Below are positions 51,737 to 59,143 of a stretch of 64,000 bases of DNA, one piece after another. The position numbers and the translations under genes are program-made. Within the stretch, counting starts at the first letter, position 1; each line of letters begins with the position of its first letter. The DNA comes from Ktedonobacter robiniae (GTDB taxonomy: Bacteria > Chloroflexota > Ktedonobacteria > Ktedonobacterales > Ktedonobacteraceae): assembly GCF_016587375.1 (NCBI RefSeq), contig NZ_BNJG01000001.1:4843185-4907184 (forward strand), read 5' to 3'. The notes below the pieces were generated by a model. The model did not search any database and had not been told where the DNA came from. It saw only the letters and a list, made by a program, of their open reading frames with translations.

Positions 51737-52651
51737 TTGCAGCAGGAGAGCCTGAAGACGGAGACACAGCGTCATAATTTTCTGGTCGAGACGGACTGGC
51801 TGGCAGAGCATCTGCATGATCCGCATCTGCGCATCGTCGATATGCGTGGCTATGTCCGCAACATTGAGCGCGAGGGCCCTGATGGGACAAAGGTTCAGGA
51901 CGCGCACTATGTCGGCGCGCGCGATGAGTATGAGCAGGAGCATATTCCGGGCGCGGTGTATATTGATTGGAGTAGCGACATCGTTGACCCGGATGACGCG
52001 GTAGAGGCTCAAGTGGCCCCGGCAGAGCGCTTCGCCCAGGCGCTGGGGCGCCTGGGGATTGGGGATCAACATCTGGTAGTTGCCTATGACGCGCACCCGG
52101 CCTCGCAGTTTGCGACCCGCCTGTGGTGGGCGTTGAACTACTATGGTCACACCCAGGTCGTGGTGCTCAATGGTGGCCTCCCCAAGTGGAAACGCGAGCA
52201 TCGCCCACTTACCTCAATGGTCCACACCTATGAGCCAACGAGTTTTACCCCCGTGACACAGCCGCAGTTGCGCGCGACGGCGCAAGAGTTGCTCGCGATG
52301 CTTGGACAGCAGGGGATGACCCTGGTTGACGCACGCGATACGGGTCAGTATAGCGGCCAGGTGAGACGTGGCGAGGGACGGGCTGGACATATTCCAGGAG
52401 CACTCAGCCTACCCCGCGAGGAGCTCATCGATCCGCAGACAGGGACGTTCCGCAGCAGCGAGGAGCTACAGCAGATCTTTACCTCGGCTGGCGTGGTACC
52501 GGAGCAGCACGTCGTTGCTTATTGCAATGGCGGGGTAGCGGCCACCACGGTGCTGTTTAGCCTGGCCATGCTTGGCTATCCACGGCTGACCAACTACGAC
52601 GGCTCCTGGAACGAATGGGGCAGTCGCTCCGACTTGCCCACAGAAATCTAG
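51737..52651 (+). CDS. thiosulfate sulfurtransferase, two rhodanese domains
   Basis: 304 residues. The N-terminal rhodanese domain (about 14-150) has HIPGAVYIDWSSDIV and LNGGLPKWKRE but lacks the catalytic Cys (YDAHPASQFATR). The C-terminal domain (about 165-300) carries RAGHIPGALSLPREELI and the active-site loop VAYCNGGVAATT with Cys. That arrangement is typical of rhodanese and 3-mercaptopyruvate sulfurtransferase. TTG at 51737 with GAGGAAG upstream is the chosen start; no ATG fits the N-terminus. Confidence 0.88.
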   Translation: MQQESLKTETQRHNFLVETDWLAEHLHDPHLRIVDMRGYVRNIEREGPDGTKVQDAHYVGARDEYEQEHIPGAVYIDWSSDIVDPDDAVEAQVAPAERFAQALGRLGIGDQHLVVAYDAHPASQFATRLWWALNYYGHTQVVVLNGGLPKWKREHRPLTSMVHTYEPTSFTPVTQPQLRATAQELLAMLGQQGMTLVDARDTGQYSGQVRRGEGRAGHIPGALSLPREELIDPQTGTFRSSEELQQIFTSAGVVPEQHVVAYCNGGVAATTVLFSLAMLGYPRLTNYDGSWNEWGSRSDLPTEI

Positions 52652-52666
52652 AGACCACAAACAACA

Positions 52667-53751
52667 ATGGAAGAGCAAGAGAGAACGCAGAACACTGCCG
52701 AGGACCTGCTAGACGTACAGGGCGTCATGCAGGCCTTTGGCATTCATACATGGGAAAACCTCGGCCCGGCCGAGTTCTCCAACGACACAAGCCTGGGCCT
52801 GTTGGTCGGAATTGAAGGAAGGCGCTACATATTACGCGAGCGCCCCGAGAGTCCGATGGGACAGGATGAAGGACACCGCTACGCCTTTCAGCGCTACCTG
52901 CGTGAGCAGGGCATTCCCTTGCCCGCACTGCACCAGACGCCAGAGGGGACGCCCTTTGTTGCCGTAGGCGAGGATTGCTTTGAGCTACAGGAGTGGCCTG
53001 AAGGCGAGCTCTTTAGCACGCTCAATCCACGCAGCTTTCAATGGTGCGGGTCTGCGGCTGCCATGCTGGGACGTCTACACCAGGCATCCAGCCGGTATCC
53101 AGGAGCGCAGTATCGCTGGCCAGCGGAGGCGCATATTGGCGCGATGGTCCAGAACTGGCTGGGCCTGGCACGTGAGCGTGCGGACACATACGATAACCAG
53201 GCCATTGCCATGGCGCTGACCACCTGGGCTGAGCAGTGGGAGAAGATTCTGCCCGCCTCGATGATGGCGATTGGCGCAGGCAAGGATCTGCCCGAGTTCC
53301 ATATTCACGGTGACTATCACGCACTCAACCTACGCTTCGATCCACAGGGGGTCACCTCTGTCATGGGATTGGAGGCTTCGCGCTGGGAGAAGCGCATCTT
53401 CGAGGTCGCCTACGCCCTGTTCTACTTTTGCGCCCTCTCCTGGCATCCAGGAGAGACCCTGACGCCCCCCTGGTGAAGCGCGGCTTTGATCCGGAGCGCG
53501 CTCGCCAGTTTCTCGAGGCCTATGGCGAGGTCTTCCCGCCTGTGAAGGGCGAGGCTGCCCTCTTAGCGGACGCGCTGACGATTGTCGCGCCCATCGTGAC
53601 GATCAATGGGCCACTGGAGGATCTCTTCTTCGTGCAGGAGGAGTTCAGCGATACTCGGGTTGAAGGCCTGATGGAGCGTCTGGAGTGGGCCAATTCCCTA
53701 CCCGCCTGGCTCAACCGCATCCGCCCGGCACTCCAGGAAATGTGGGCATAA
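52667..53751 (+). pseudogene. aminoglycoside-phosphotransferase-like gene, frameshifted
   Basis: The first frame (from 52667) covers the N-lobe (VGIEGRRYILRERPES) and the Brenner-type loop FHIHGDYHALNLRFD, then reads MGLEASRWEKRIFEVAYAL and runs off frame near 53445. In the next frame it continues DPDAPLVKRGFDPERARQF to a natural end at 53751. One missing base near 53440-53455 joins them. The usual DWE metal Asp after the loop reads GLE here. The family phosphorylates aminoglycosides, choline, homoserine and other hydroxyls; substrate unclear. It is 15 bases downstream of the sulfurtransferase gene. Confidence 0.78.
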
Positions 53752-53814
53752 AGGCCCAGCGTTAAGGAAGAAGCCCTCTAGCCGCAAAGTAGATAAGTGC
53801 GGCACAGTTTTTGC

Positions 53815-53989
53815 TTAGAGTGTCCCCATCATACGCGCCAAGTCATCAGCAGTAACCCGCGTGTAGATGGGCGTGGTTGCAATATCGGCATGTCCAAGCA
53901 ATTGCTGAATGGCCAGAAGAGGCATCGGGTAGCGGTTCACGGGCTTCCTGAACGAGCGGAATCTCGCGGTGTTTGAGTCCTTTGCCTCG
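53815..53989 (-). pseudogene. tyrosine recombinase remnant
   Basis: The C-terminal end of a phage-type integrase: RGKGLKHREIPLVQEAREPL, then in another frame AIQQLLGHADIATTPIYTRV with the Gly-His and the catalytic Tyr, ending DLARMMGTL. The usual 90 residues between these, including the catalytic Arg region, are missing. Clearly non-functional. Confidence 0.75.
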
Positions 53990-53994
53990 GCAAA

Positions 53995-54098
53995 TGATGA
54001 GCAAAGGGAAAATGGTATTTACCATGCACATTGATATACTGAAAACACAGCGGAGCTAAGTATTCCACATCTTCTGGTCGAATGTCATGCTCTTGCGT
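53995..54098 (-). pseudogene. possible Tn3-family transposase C-terminal remnant
   Basis: A 35-codon open stretch reads HDIRPEDVEYLAPLCFQYI then NVHGKYHFPF, similar in pattern to the C-terminus of Tn3-family TnpA (...EDVxRLSPL...HINxxGKYxF). It is preceded in frame by a stop and butts against the integrase remnant. Assignment is from memory of the motif only. Confidence 0.5.
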
Positions 54099-54150
54099 CT
54101 ACGCAAGGCGTATCTCTTTGGGTTTGGATTAAGCAATCTTCGCTTTATCG

Positions 54151-54822
54151 CTAAAGCAGACCGCGCTTAATGCCAACAGCCACTGCCGAGGCACGCGAAT
54201 CGACGCCGAGCTTAGTATAGATACTCGTGAGATGTGATTCAACTGTGCGTAAACTGATACCAAGCCCAGAAGCAATCTCTTTGCTGCGTTCGCCGCGCGC
54301 CACCGCCCGTAACACGTCACATTCTCGCTCAGTCAACTCCTTCTCCCCCTCTGCTTGAGGTCTTGAGGGTGTTGGATGAAATGCATCCGTGGTTCGGACC
54401 AGAATACGTGCTATGACCTCTGGCTGGAGAAACATATCACCACGAGCTGCCGCGCGAATAGCATGAAACAATGTCTCACGGTCTGTATCCTTCAGAAGAT
54501 AACCGCACGCGCCTGCACGCAATCCTCGCAGCATCAAATCATCTTCATCATAGGTCGTCAGGATGATGACTGCGATGTGCGGCCACTGCTCCCGTATCTG
54601 AGTGATCGCCTCCAGGCCATCCATACCTGGCATGCCCAGATCCATTAGCACAACGTCTGGCTGGAGTGTTTCTACCATCCGCACAGCTTCTGCCCCATCG
54701 GCCGCATCGCCAAGCCAGGTAAAGCCCTCTCTAGCGATTTCCAGCATCATATGTAACCCTTCTCGCACGACAAGATGGTCGTCAACCACGACGATGCGAA
54801 TATCATTCTGCTTTTCGTCCAT
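54151..54822 (-). CDS. NarL/LuxR-family response regulator
   Basis: 223 residues. Receiver domain (about 8-125): RIVVVDDHLVVREGL with the acidic pair, phosphoacceptor Asp in DVVLMDLGMPGMDG, Thr in VIILTTYDEDD, Lys in GYLLKD. C-terminal LuxR HTH (about 158-220): LTERECDVLRAVARGERSKEIA and SLRTVESHLTSIYTKLGV. It overlaps the 3' end of the histidine kinase gene by 20 bases, so they are a pair. With the kinase gene broken, its phosphorylation would depend on other donors. Confidence 0.92.
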   Translation of the reverse strand: MDEKQNDIRIVVVDDHLVVREGLHMMLEIAREGFTWLGDAADGAEAVRMVETLQPDVVLMDLGMPGMDGLEAITQIREQWPHIAVIILTTYDEDDLMLRGLRAGACGYLLKDTDRETLFHAIRAAARGDMFLQPEVIARILVRTTDAFHPTPSRPQAEGEKELTERECDVLRAVARGERSKEIASGLGISLRTVESHLTSIYTKLGVDSRASAVAVGIKRGLL

Positions 54823-55680
54823 CTTCGCCTCCTCTCTCCAAGGAAAGGCAGAGGCGCACGATTGTTCCCTTGCCCGGCTCGCTACTAATCAGCAGTTGGC
54901 CGTTCATCAGGCGCGCGCGTTCACGCAAGCCCAGGAGCCCATAGTGACCAGTTGTGACCTTTGCTGGATCAAAGCCGATCCCATTATCACCTATTTCAAG
55001 GGTGATCGCCGCATTCTCGCCACCTGCCTGTATCCATGCCTGGCTGGCCTGGGCGTGGCGTGCGATGTTGGTCAGCCCCTCGCTGACCATACGCAAAAGA
55101 TGCTCATGATACTCGCCTGGGAACTTTGTTTGCAGACAACAGGTACAGGGAATACCGGTTGCCGTCGTGAAATGGTCCGCTTCCGTCTCAATGGCGACGA
55201 GAATATCACCTATCGTAGGTATCTCTGTACGCAGATCGGTGATCGCGGCTCGCGCGCTGTTGATCGTAGCTCGCGAACGGGTCATAGCCCTCTGGACAAA
55301 GGTTCGCGCCTGCTCGCAACGCTGACTGACCAAAAGCAAGTCAATTGTTTCCAGTTGCATGGTCAGGCCAACCAATCCCTGAGCCAGCGTATCGTGCAGT
55401 TCGCGAGCCATGCGCTGCCTCTCTGTAGTCAACGTCAGATCTTTGACTCGTGCTGCATAGTCTTCGAGCTGAATATGCGCCGTCTCCAGCTCGTGTAAAA
55501 GTTCCTGATCTCTGCGATGTGCACTGGTTTGTTGGATGTAGAGAATCAGACTGGCGCACACGAACAGTAAGATGAGTGAACCCTCCGCAATTGTCCTGAT
55601 CAGCTTTGGCGCAACAGCGAGACCGGGTATGCTTTGACTATCTGACAGGAAGGTAAGCAGGACTATAGTTCCGTCGTGAC
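54803..55680 (-). pseudogene. sensor histidine kinase, distal fragment (split by IS607)
   Basis: Carries the last membrane helices (about TIVLLTFLSD and SLILLFVCASLILYIQQ), a coiled linker, the HisKA_3 dimerisation helix with phosphoacceptor His (ERQRMARELHDTLAQGLVG), and the HATPase_c domain (LLRMVSEGLTNIARHAQA, DNGIGFDP, GLLGLRERARLMNG). The frame is open up to the edge of the IS607 element at 55680, where the N-terminal part is cut away. A GTG at 55561 could start a shorter soluble-domain protein. Paired with the response regulator. Confidence 0.82.
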
Positions 55681-56978
55681 TAGCGAATCCTGACAGAGGC
55701 CAGGATTTTCTCGCGAGCGGGTTTGTGAGGGAATGACAGCCTCACGGGATGGACTACCGGCAGATGAACCCTGCGCTCCCCATCCTCTACTCCCTCCGAC
55801 CCGAAGGCATCAGGAGCTGCTTTTCTGATGATGTTATAGGACCCGTTGCAATCGGCGTGAATGAGTTGGCCATTGGATGCCCGATAGAGCCTCCGTGTGA
55901 TCCGTTTGCCGCTGAAAACAGGCGCATGCTCCTGGCTTTGCTGGTAGATCGGCAAAGGATCGCGATCCAGGAAACTGGCCTTGCTGGTGTAGCTTTCTTC
56001 GGTGAGGATCACCTGGATGCCTTTTTGCTCAGCTTTGTAGGTGAGCATCTGGATGAACTGGGCATGAGGCACCTGAACAAAGTTCTGATTTGTCCGTTTC
56101 CCCAGGTTGATCTCCTGTTTCCAGCCCACGTTGCGACCAATCACGAGCGTTCCGATCCCCTCAGCCACCAGCACATCAATCACAAAACGCGAGATGGTGT
56201 GCAGATCATGCTCAATCCGCCGATTGCGCCAGAGAGTCAAGCGCTCCATGCGCCGGGTGTTTCCAGGACGACCAAGAGCTTGTTGGAGTTCTGCTCGCCG
56301 CTTGTTGTAGAACTGATTCGTACTTTTCAGACCGCGCCCGTTAACGACGACCGGGACAAAACCCGGTTTATTTGAAGTTAGTGCGATCAGATTTTCCAGA
56401 CCAGGATCGATGCCAGCGATGAGCGCGGGATCGACGGCGGAGCGGCTCGGCTCCTGTTCATAAATGATCTCAACGACGACAAAACCGTGTTTGGGAACCA
56501 CACGGACCTGAGTGATCGCCTTGGGATCTTGTTGGGTTTTGATCTGAATGCCCAGTCCCGAAGGCTGAATGAGGTGTCGTCCAAGGGTCCGTTTGCTGCG
56601 GCTTACGGCCTGCATCGTGTAGATGAGTACGTTGCGGCCTGTCGTTTTGTGCTTGTATTTGGGGAATTGGGGGCGTCGGCGAAATTTTGAGGGATCGCGC
56701 TTGTAGGCATCGAGCGCTTCAAAGAAGGATTTCCAGTTGCGTTCGAGCAGCAGCAATACCTGTTGGGCCACTTTCGCAGGCAGTGCTTTGTACGCTTCAT
56801 GCGACTGCATCCGCCGATCCATTTCATTGTAGTTGAGGTGTTTTTCCTCAAAGATGAAGGCCTGACGGATCTCATACAGCGCCGTATTGTAGAGATTTTT
56901 GGAAGCAAAACAGGCCGCGTCAAGCGTGGCATAGCGTGGATCACTCCGAAGAATGATGTGCTTTTCAACCAGGTGCAC
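55680..56978 (-). CDS. tnpB: TnpB, IS605/IS607-type RNA-guided nuclease
   Basis: 432 residues. N-terminal OrfB helix-turn-helix region (CFASKNLYNTALYEIRQAF) then RuvC-like domain. The first Asp is in LIAGIDPGLENLIALTSN, the last Asp in HADCNGSYNIIRKA. The middle acidic position, usually IExLN, reads LVIGRNVGWKQEIN, and the zinc ribbon normally between the second and third motifs has no CxxC (TEESYTSKASFLDRD). GTG at 56978 follows GGAGG and overlaps tnpA by 14 bases. The element's guide RNA is expected from the 3' end of this gene and the element end near 55680. Confidence 0.85.
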   Translation of the reverse strand: MHLVEKHIILRSDPRYATLDAACFASKNLYNTALYEIRQAFIFEEKHLNYNEMDRRMQSHEAYKALPAKVAQQVLLLLERNWKSFFEALDAYKRDPSKFRRRPQFPKYKHKTTGRNVLIYTMQAVSRSKRTLGRHLIQPSGLGIQIKTQQDPKAITQVRVVPKHGFVVVEIIYEQEPSRSAVDPALIAGIDPGLENLIALTSNKPGFVPVVVNGRGLKSTNQFYNKRRAELQQALGRPGNTRRMERLTLWRNRRIEHDLHTISRFVIDVLVAEGIGTLVIGRNVGWKQEINLGKRTNQNFVQVPHAQFIQMLTYKAEQKGIQVILTEESYTSKASFLDRDPLPIYQQSQEHAPVFSGKRITRRLYRASNGQLIHADCNGSYNIIRKAAPDAFGSEGVEDGERRVHLPVVHPVRLSFPHKPAREKILASVRIR

Positions 56979-57597
56979 GGTCGGCCTCCAATTCCTGCAC
57001 AAGACGCTCTGTTTTGCGTTTGGCACGCCGTTGCCCATAGAGCCGGGCGCAGAACGAGTACACGATGCTGGTGAGGTCTGAGAGCAGGTCTTCTGTGCCA
57101 TTGTCGGCCTGATTGACGACCTCGATCTCACGCCCATAGGTTTGAAGCAGGGTCTCGATGTAACGGAACCCGAAGCGGGTACCCCGGTCCTTGTGTTCAA
57201 TGACGATACGGCCCACACTTGGATCGGCCAAGAGAGCCAGAAACTTCGGCCGATTGTCATTGACGCCAGAGCCAATTTCCTTGACAACTTTGCCCACTTG
57301 ATAGCCACGGGCAGCGCAGTAGGCAACCAACCGCTCAGCTTGACTGTCCAGGTTGGTCTTGTTTTCTGCGGAAGACACCCGCGTGTAGACCACGGTTTGA
57401 GGCTTCGATGAGGGGACTGACACCCTGGTTGGCTCGTCGATGAGAATCGTGTGAGCCCCTACGCGCCGCCCCTGGATTTTCCCGTCCCGGAACCAACGCC
57501 AGGCTGTCTCATAGCGGACCCCTTGTTGTTTCGCGTAATCACTGAGTTTCATGCTCAAATCATACTATGCTACTCAATGATTGTCAAGAATTCGCTA
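55681..57597 (-). mobile_element. IS607-family insertion sequence
   Basis: A serine-recombinase tnpA and a tnpB in the same orientation, about 1.9 kb. Short imperfect inverted ends are visible: TAGCGAATCCTGACA at 55681-55695 and TGTCAAGAATTCGCTA at 57582-57597. It sits inside a histidine kinase gene, whose two parts lie directly on either side. The exact target junction could not be fixed because the parent gene frame does not rejoin unambiguously. Confidence 0.85.
56965..57552 (-). CDS. tnpA: IS607 serine recombinase TnpA
   Basis: About 195 residues. N-terminal MerR-like HTH (LSDYAKQQGVRYETAWRWFRDG) followed by a small serine recombinase domain: VVYTRVSSAENKTNLDSQ with the catalytic Ser in RVSS, GSGVNDNRPKFLALL, and VIEHKDRGTRFGF. 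The domain order HTH then resolvase is the signature of IS607 transposases. ATG at 57552; a TTG two codons upstream is possible. Ends inside the tnpB ribosome-binding region, so the genes are coupled. Confidence 0.92.
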   Translation of the reverse strand: MKLSDYAKQQGVRYETAWRWFRDGKIQGRRVGAHTILIDEPTRVSVPSSKPQTVVYTRVSSAENKTNLDSQAERLVAYCAARGYQVGKVVKEIGSGVNDNRPKFLALLADPSVGRIVIEHKDRGTRFGFRYIETLLQTYGREIEVVNQADNGTEDLLSDLTSIVYSFCARLYGQRRAKRKTERLVQELEADRAPG

Positions 57598-58115
57598 TAC
57601 TTTCAAAGATCGGTTTCAATACCTTGAATGACAAAGCAAAAAAGCAGACAACCAGCGACCACTACGATGATATGGGATGTCCGTTTGAGCAGGATAAATG
57701 CCTCAATGGCTAGCGTGAGCCACAATCCAAACACTGCGTTATCCGCACCGATCAGGAAATAGATGAGCCATATACACACAGCCTGGAGCAGGAAATAAGG
57801 CAACAGATAGCGCTGATTGATGTTTTTAAAGAGAGCCCACCAGTGCAGACCACCATGAAGCACCATCAAGAGAGTAAAGACAAAGAAAAAAAACAGTATG
57901 GCGCTTTTGCTATCTATTCGCAAGAGATCTGTAGCAAGAATACGAGAGATCGTGATATTGATGCTTGCTGGAGATCTGTCATCCATTGGCTGCAGCAGCT
58001 CTGCAATACTTGCCAGTATATATTGCACATAGGTAAGACAAAGCCAGAAGAAAAGCAACCAGTTCAATAGCCTTTTCTCTTTGTGTATGAGTGGATGAAT
58101 TGGTGTGTTTTCCAT
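57598..58115 (-). pseudogene. sensor histidine kinase, proximal fragment (split by IS607)
   Basis: 170 codons encoding a membrane sensor region with about five helices (LLNWLLFFWLCLTYVQYIL, ILFFFFVFTLLMVLHGGLHWW, LLPYFLLQAVCIWLIYFLIGA and two more). It ends at a TGA at 57603 close to the IS607 edge. The ATG at 58115 follows GAGGG. Its natural continuation is the fragment at 54803-55680. Confidence 0.78.
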
Positions 58116-58375
58116 CGCGTTCCCTCTTCTCCGTCCTTGGGCTCATCCCCGCTGAAATGCTCGGAGCTATCCTCAAGTATAACATGAGCCACTCCTGGAC
58201 ACCATGTCAATTCCCGCACATATGCTTGCATGTTTCCGCAACATCTCGCTGCGGGGTTTGGCAGAGAAAAGTGCGGAGTTTCTCGATAGCTTTGCCTTTC
58301 GCGGCTAGCTATCCTTAGACTCAAGGTAGTAAATGGTCACCTGCTACGAATTATTGCAAGGAAAGAGGTATCAAC

Positions 58376-59143
58376 ATGGAAATGGGCATATCCATAGATC
58401 TACCGCAAGAAGATGTCATCATTGAGGCTATCGATGTTCACAAGCATTACGACACGGGGAAGGAGGTCGTGAAGGCTTTACAGGGGGTGACACTGCGCAT
58501 CCAGCGCAAAGAGGTCGTTGCTATTATGGGGCCGAGCGGCTGCGGTAAGACTACGCTGCTCAATTGCCTGAGCGGATTGGATCGGGTGACAACGGGGAGC
58601 ATCAGGATTGCGAATCAGGATATTCGCCATCTCTCAGATCGCCAGCTCACGCTTTTCCGCGCCCGCGAGATGGGCTTTGTTTTCCAGACCTATAACTTAC
58701 TGCCGGTCCTCACAGGATTGGAGAATGTGGAGCTGCCGCTGCTAGTGAGCGGTGTGTCTTCCAGGGTGGCACGGACTCGTGCGCTGGAGAGTATTGAGCA
58801 GGTAGGCTTACGTGACTGGGCTCATCATCGCCCCGCTGAGATGAGCGGCGGTCAGCGTCAGCGTTTTGCGATTGCGCGTGCGCTGGCAACAACCCCCTCT
58901 CTTGTGTGGGCAGATGAGCCTACGGGCGCGCTTGATAGCACAACCAGCCAGGAAATCATTGATTTGATGCTCACCCTCAATGCTGAATTGGGCCTCACGT
59001 TTGTCTGGGTCACGCACGCGCTGGATATCGCTCGTCAGGCCAGTCGTGTGATTACCATGAGCGATGGCCTGATCAGAGAAGATGTCCTCGTCGAGGCACT
59101 ATCGAAGGTCGGCACATTCGAGGAGAAAGGAGCCCAAGGATGA
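58376..59143 (+). CDS. ABC transporter ATP-binding protein, MacB/LolD type
   Basis: 255 residues. Walker A GPSGCGKTTLLNCLSG, Q-loop GFVFQTYNLLP, signature EMSGGQRQRFAIARAL, Walker B PSLVWADEPTGALD, H-loop WVTHALD. The YNLLPVLTGLENVELPL segment is typical of MacB, LolD and FtsE-like ATPases that act with FtsX-type permeases in export, lipoprotein release or antimicrobial-peptide resistance. The permease gene overlaps by four bases (ATGA). It is divergent from the broken histidine kinase gene, so that two-component system may have controlled it. Confidence 0.92.
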   Translation: MEMGISIDLPQEDVIIEAIDVHKHYDTGKEVVKALQGVTLRIQRKEVVAIMGPSGCGKTTLLNCLSGLDRVTTGSIRIANQDIRHLSDRQLTLFRAREMGFVFQTYNLLPVLTGLENVELPLLVSGVSSRVARTRALESIEQVGLRDWAHHRPAEMSGGQRQRFAIARALATTPSLVWADEPTGALDSTTSQEIIDLMLTLNAELGLTFVWVTHALDIARQASRVITMSDGLIREDVLVEALSKVGTFEEKGAQG

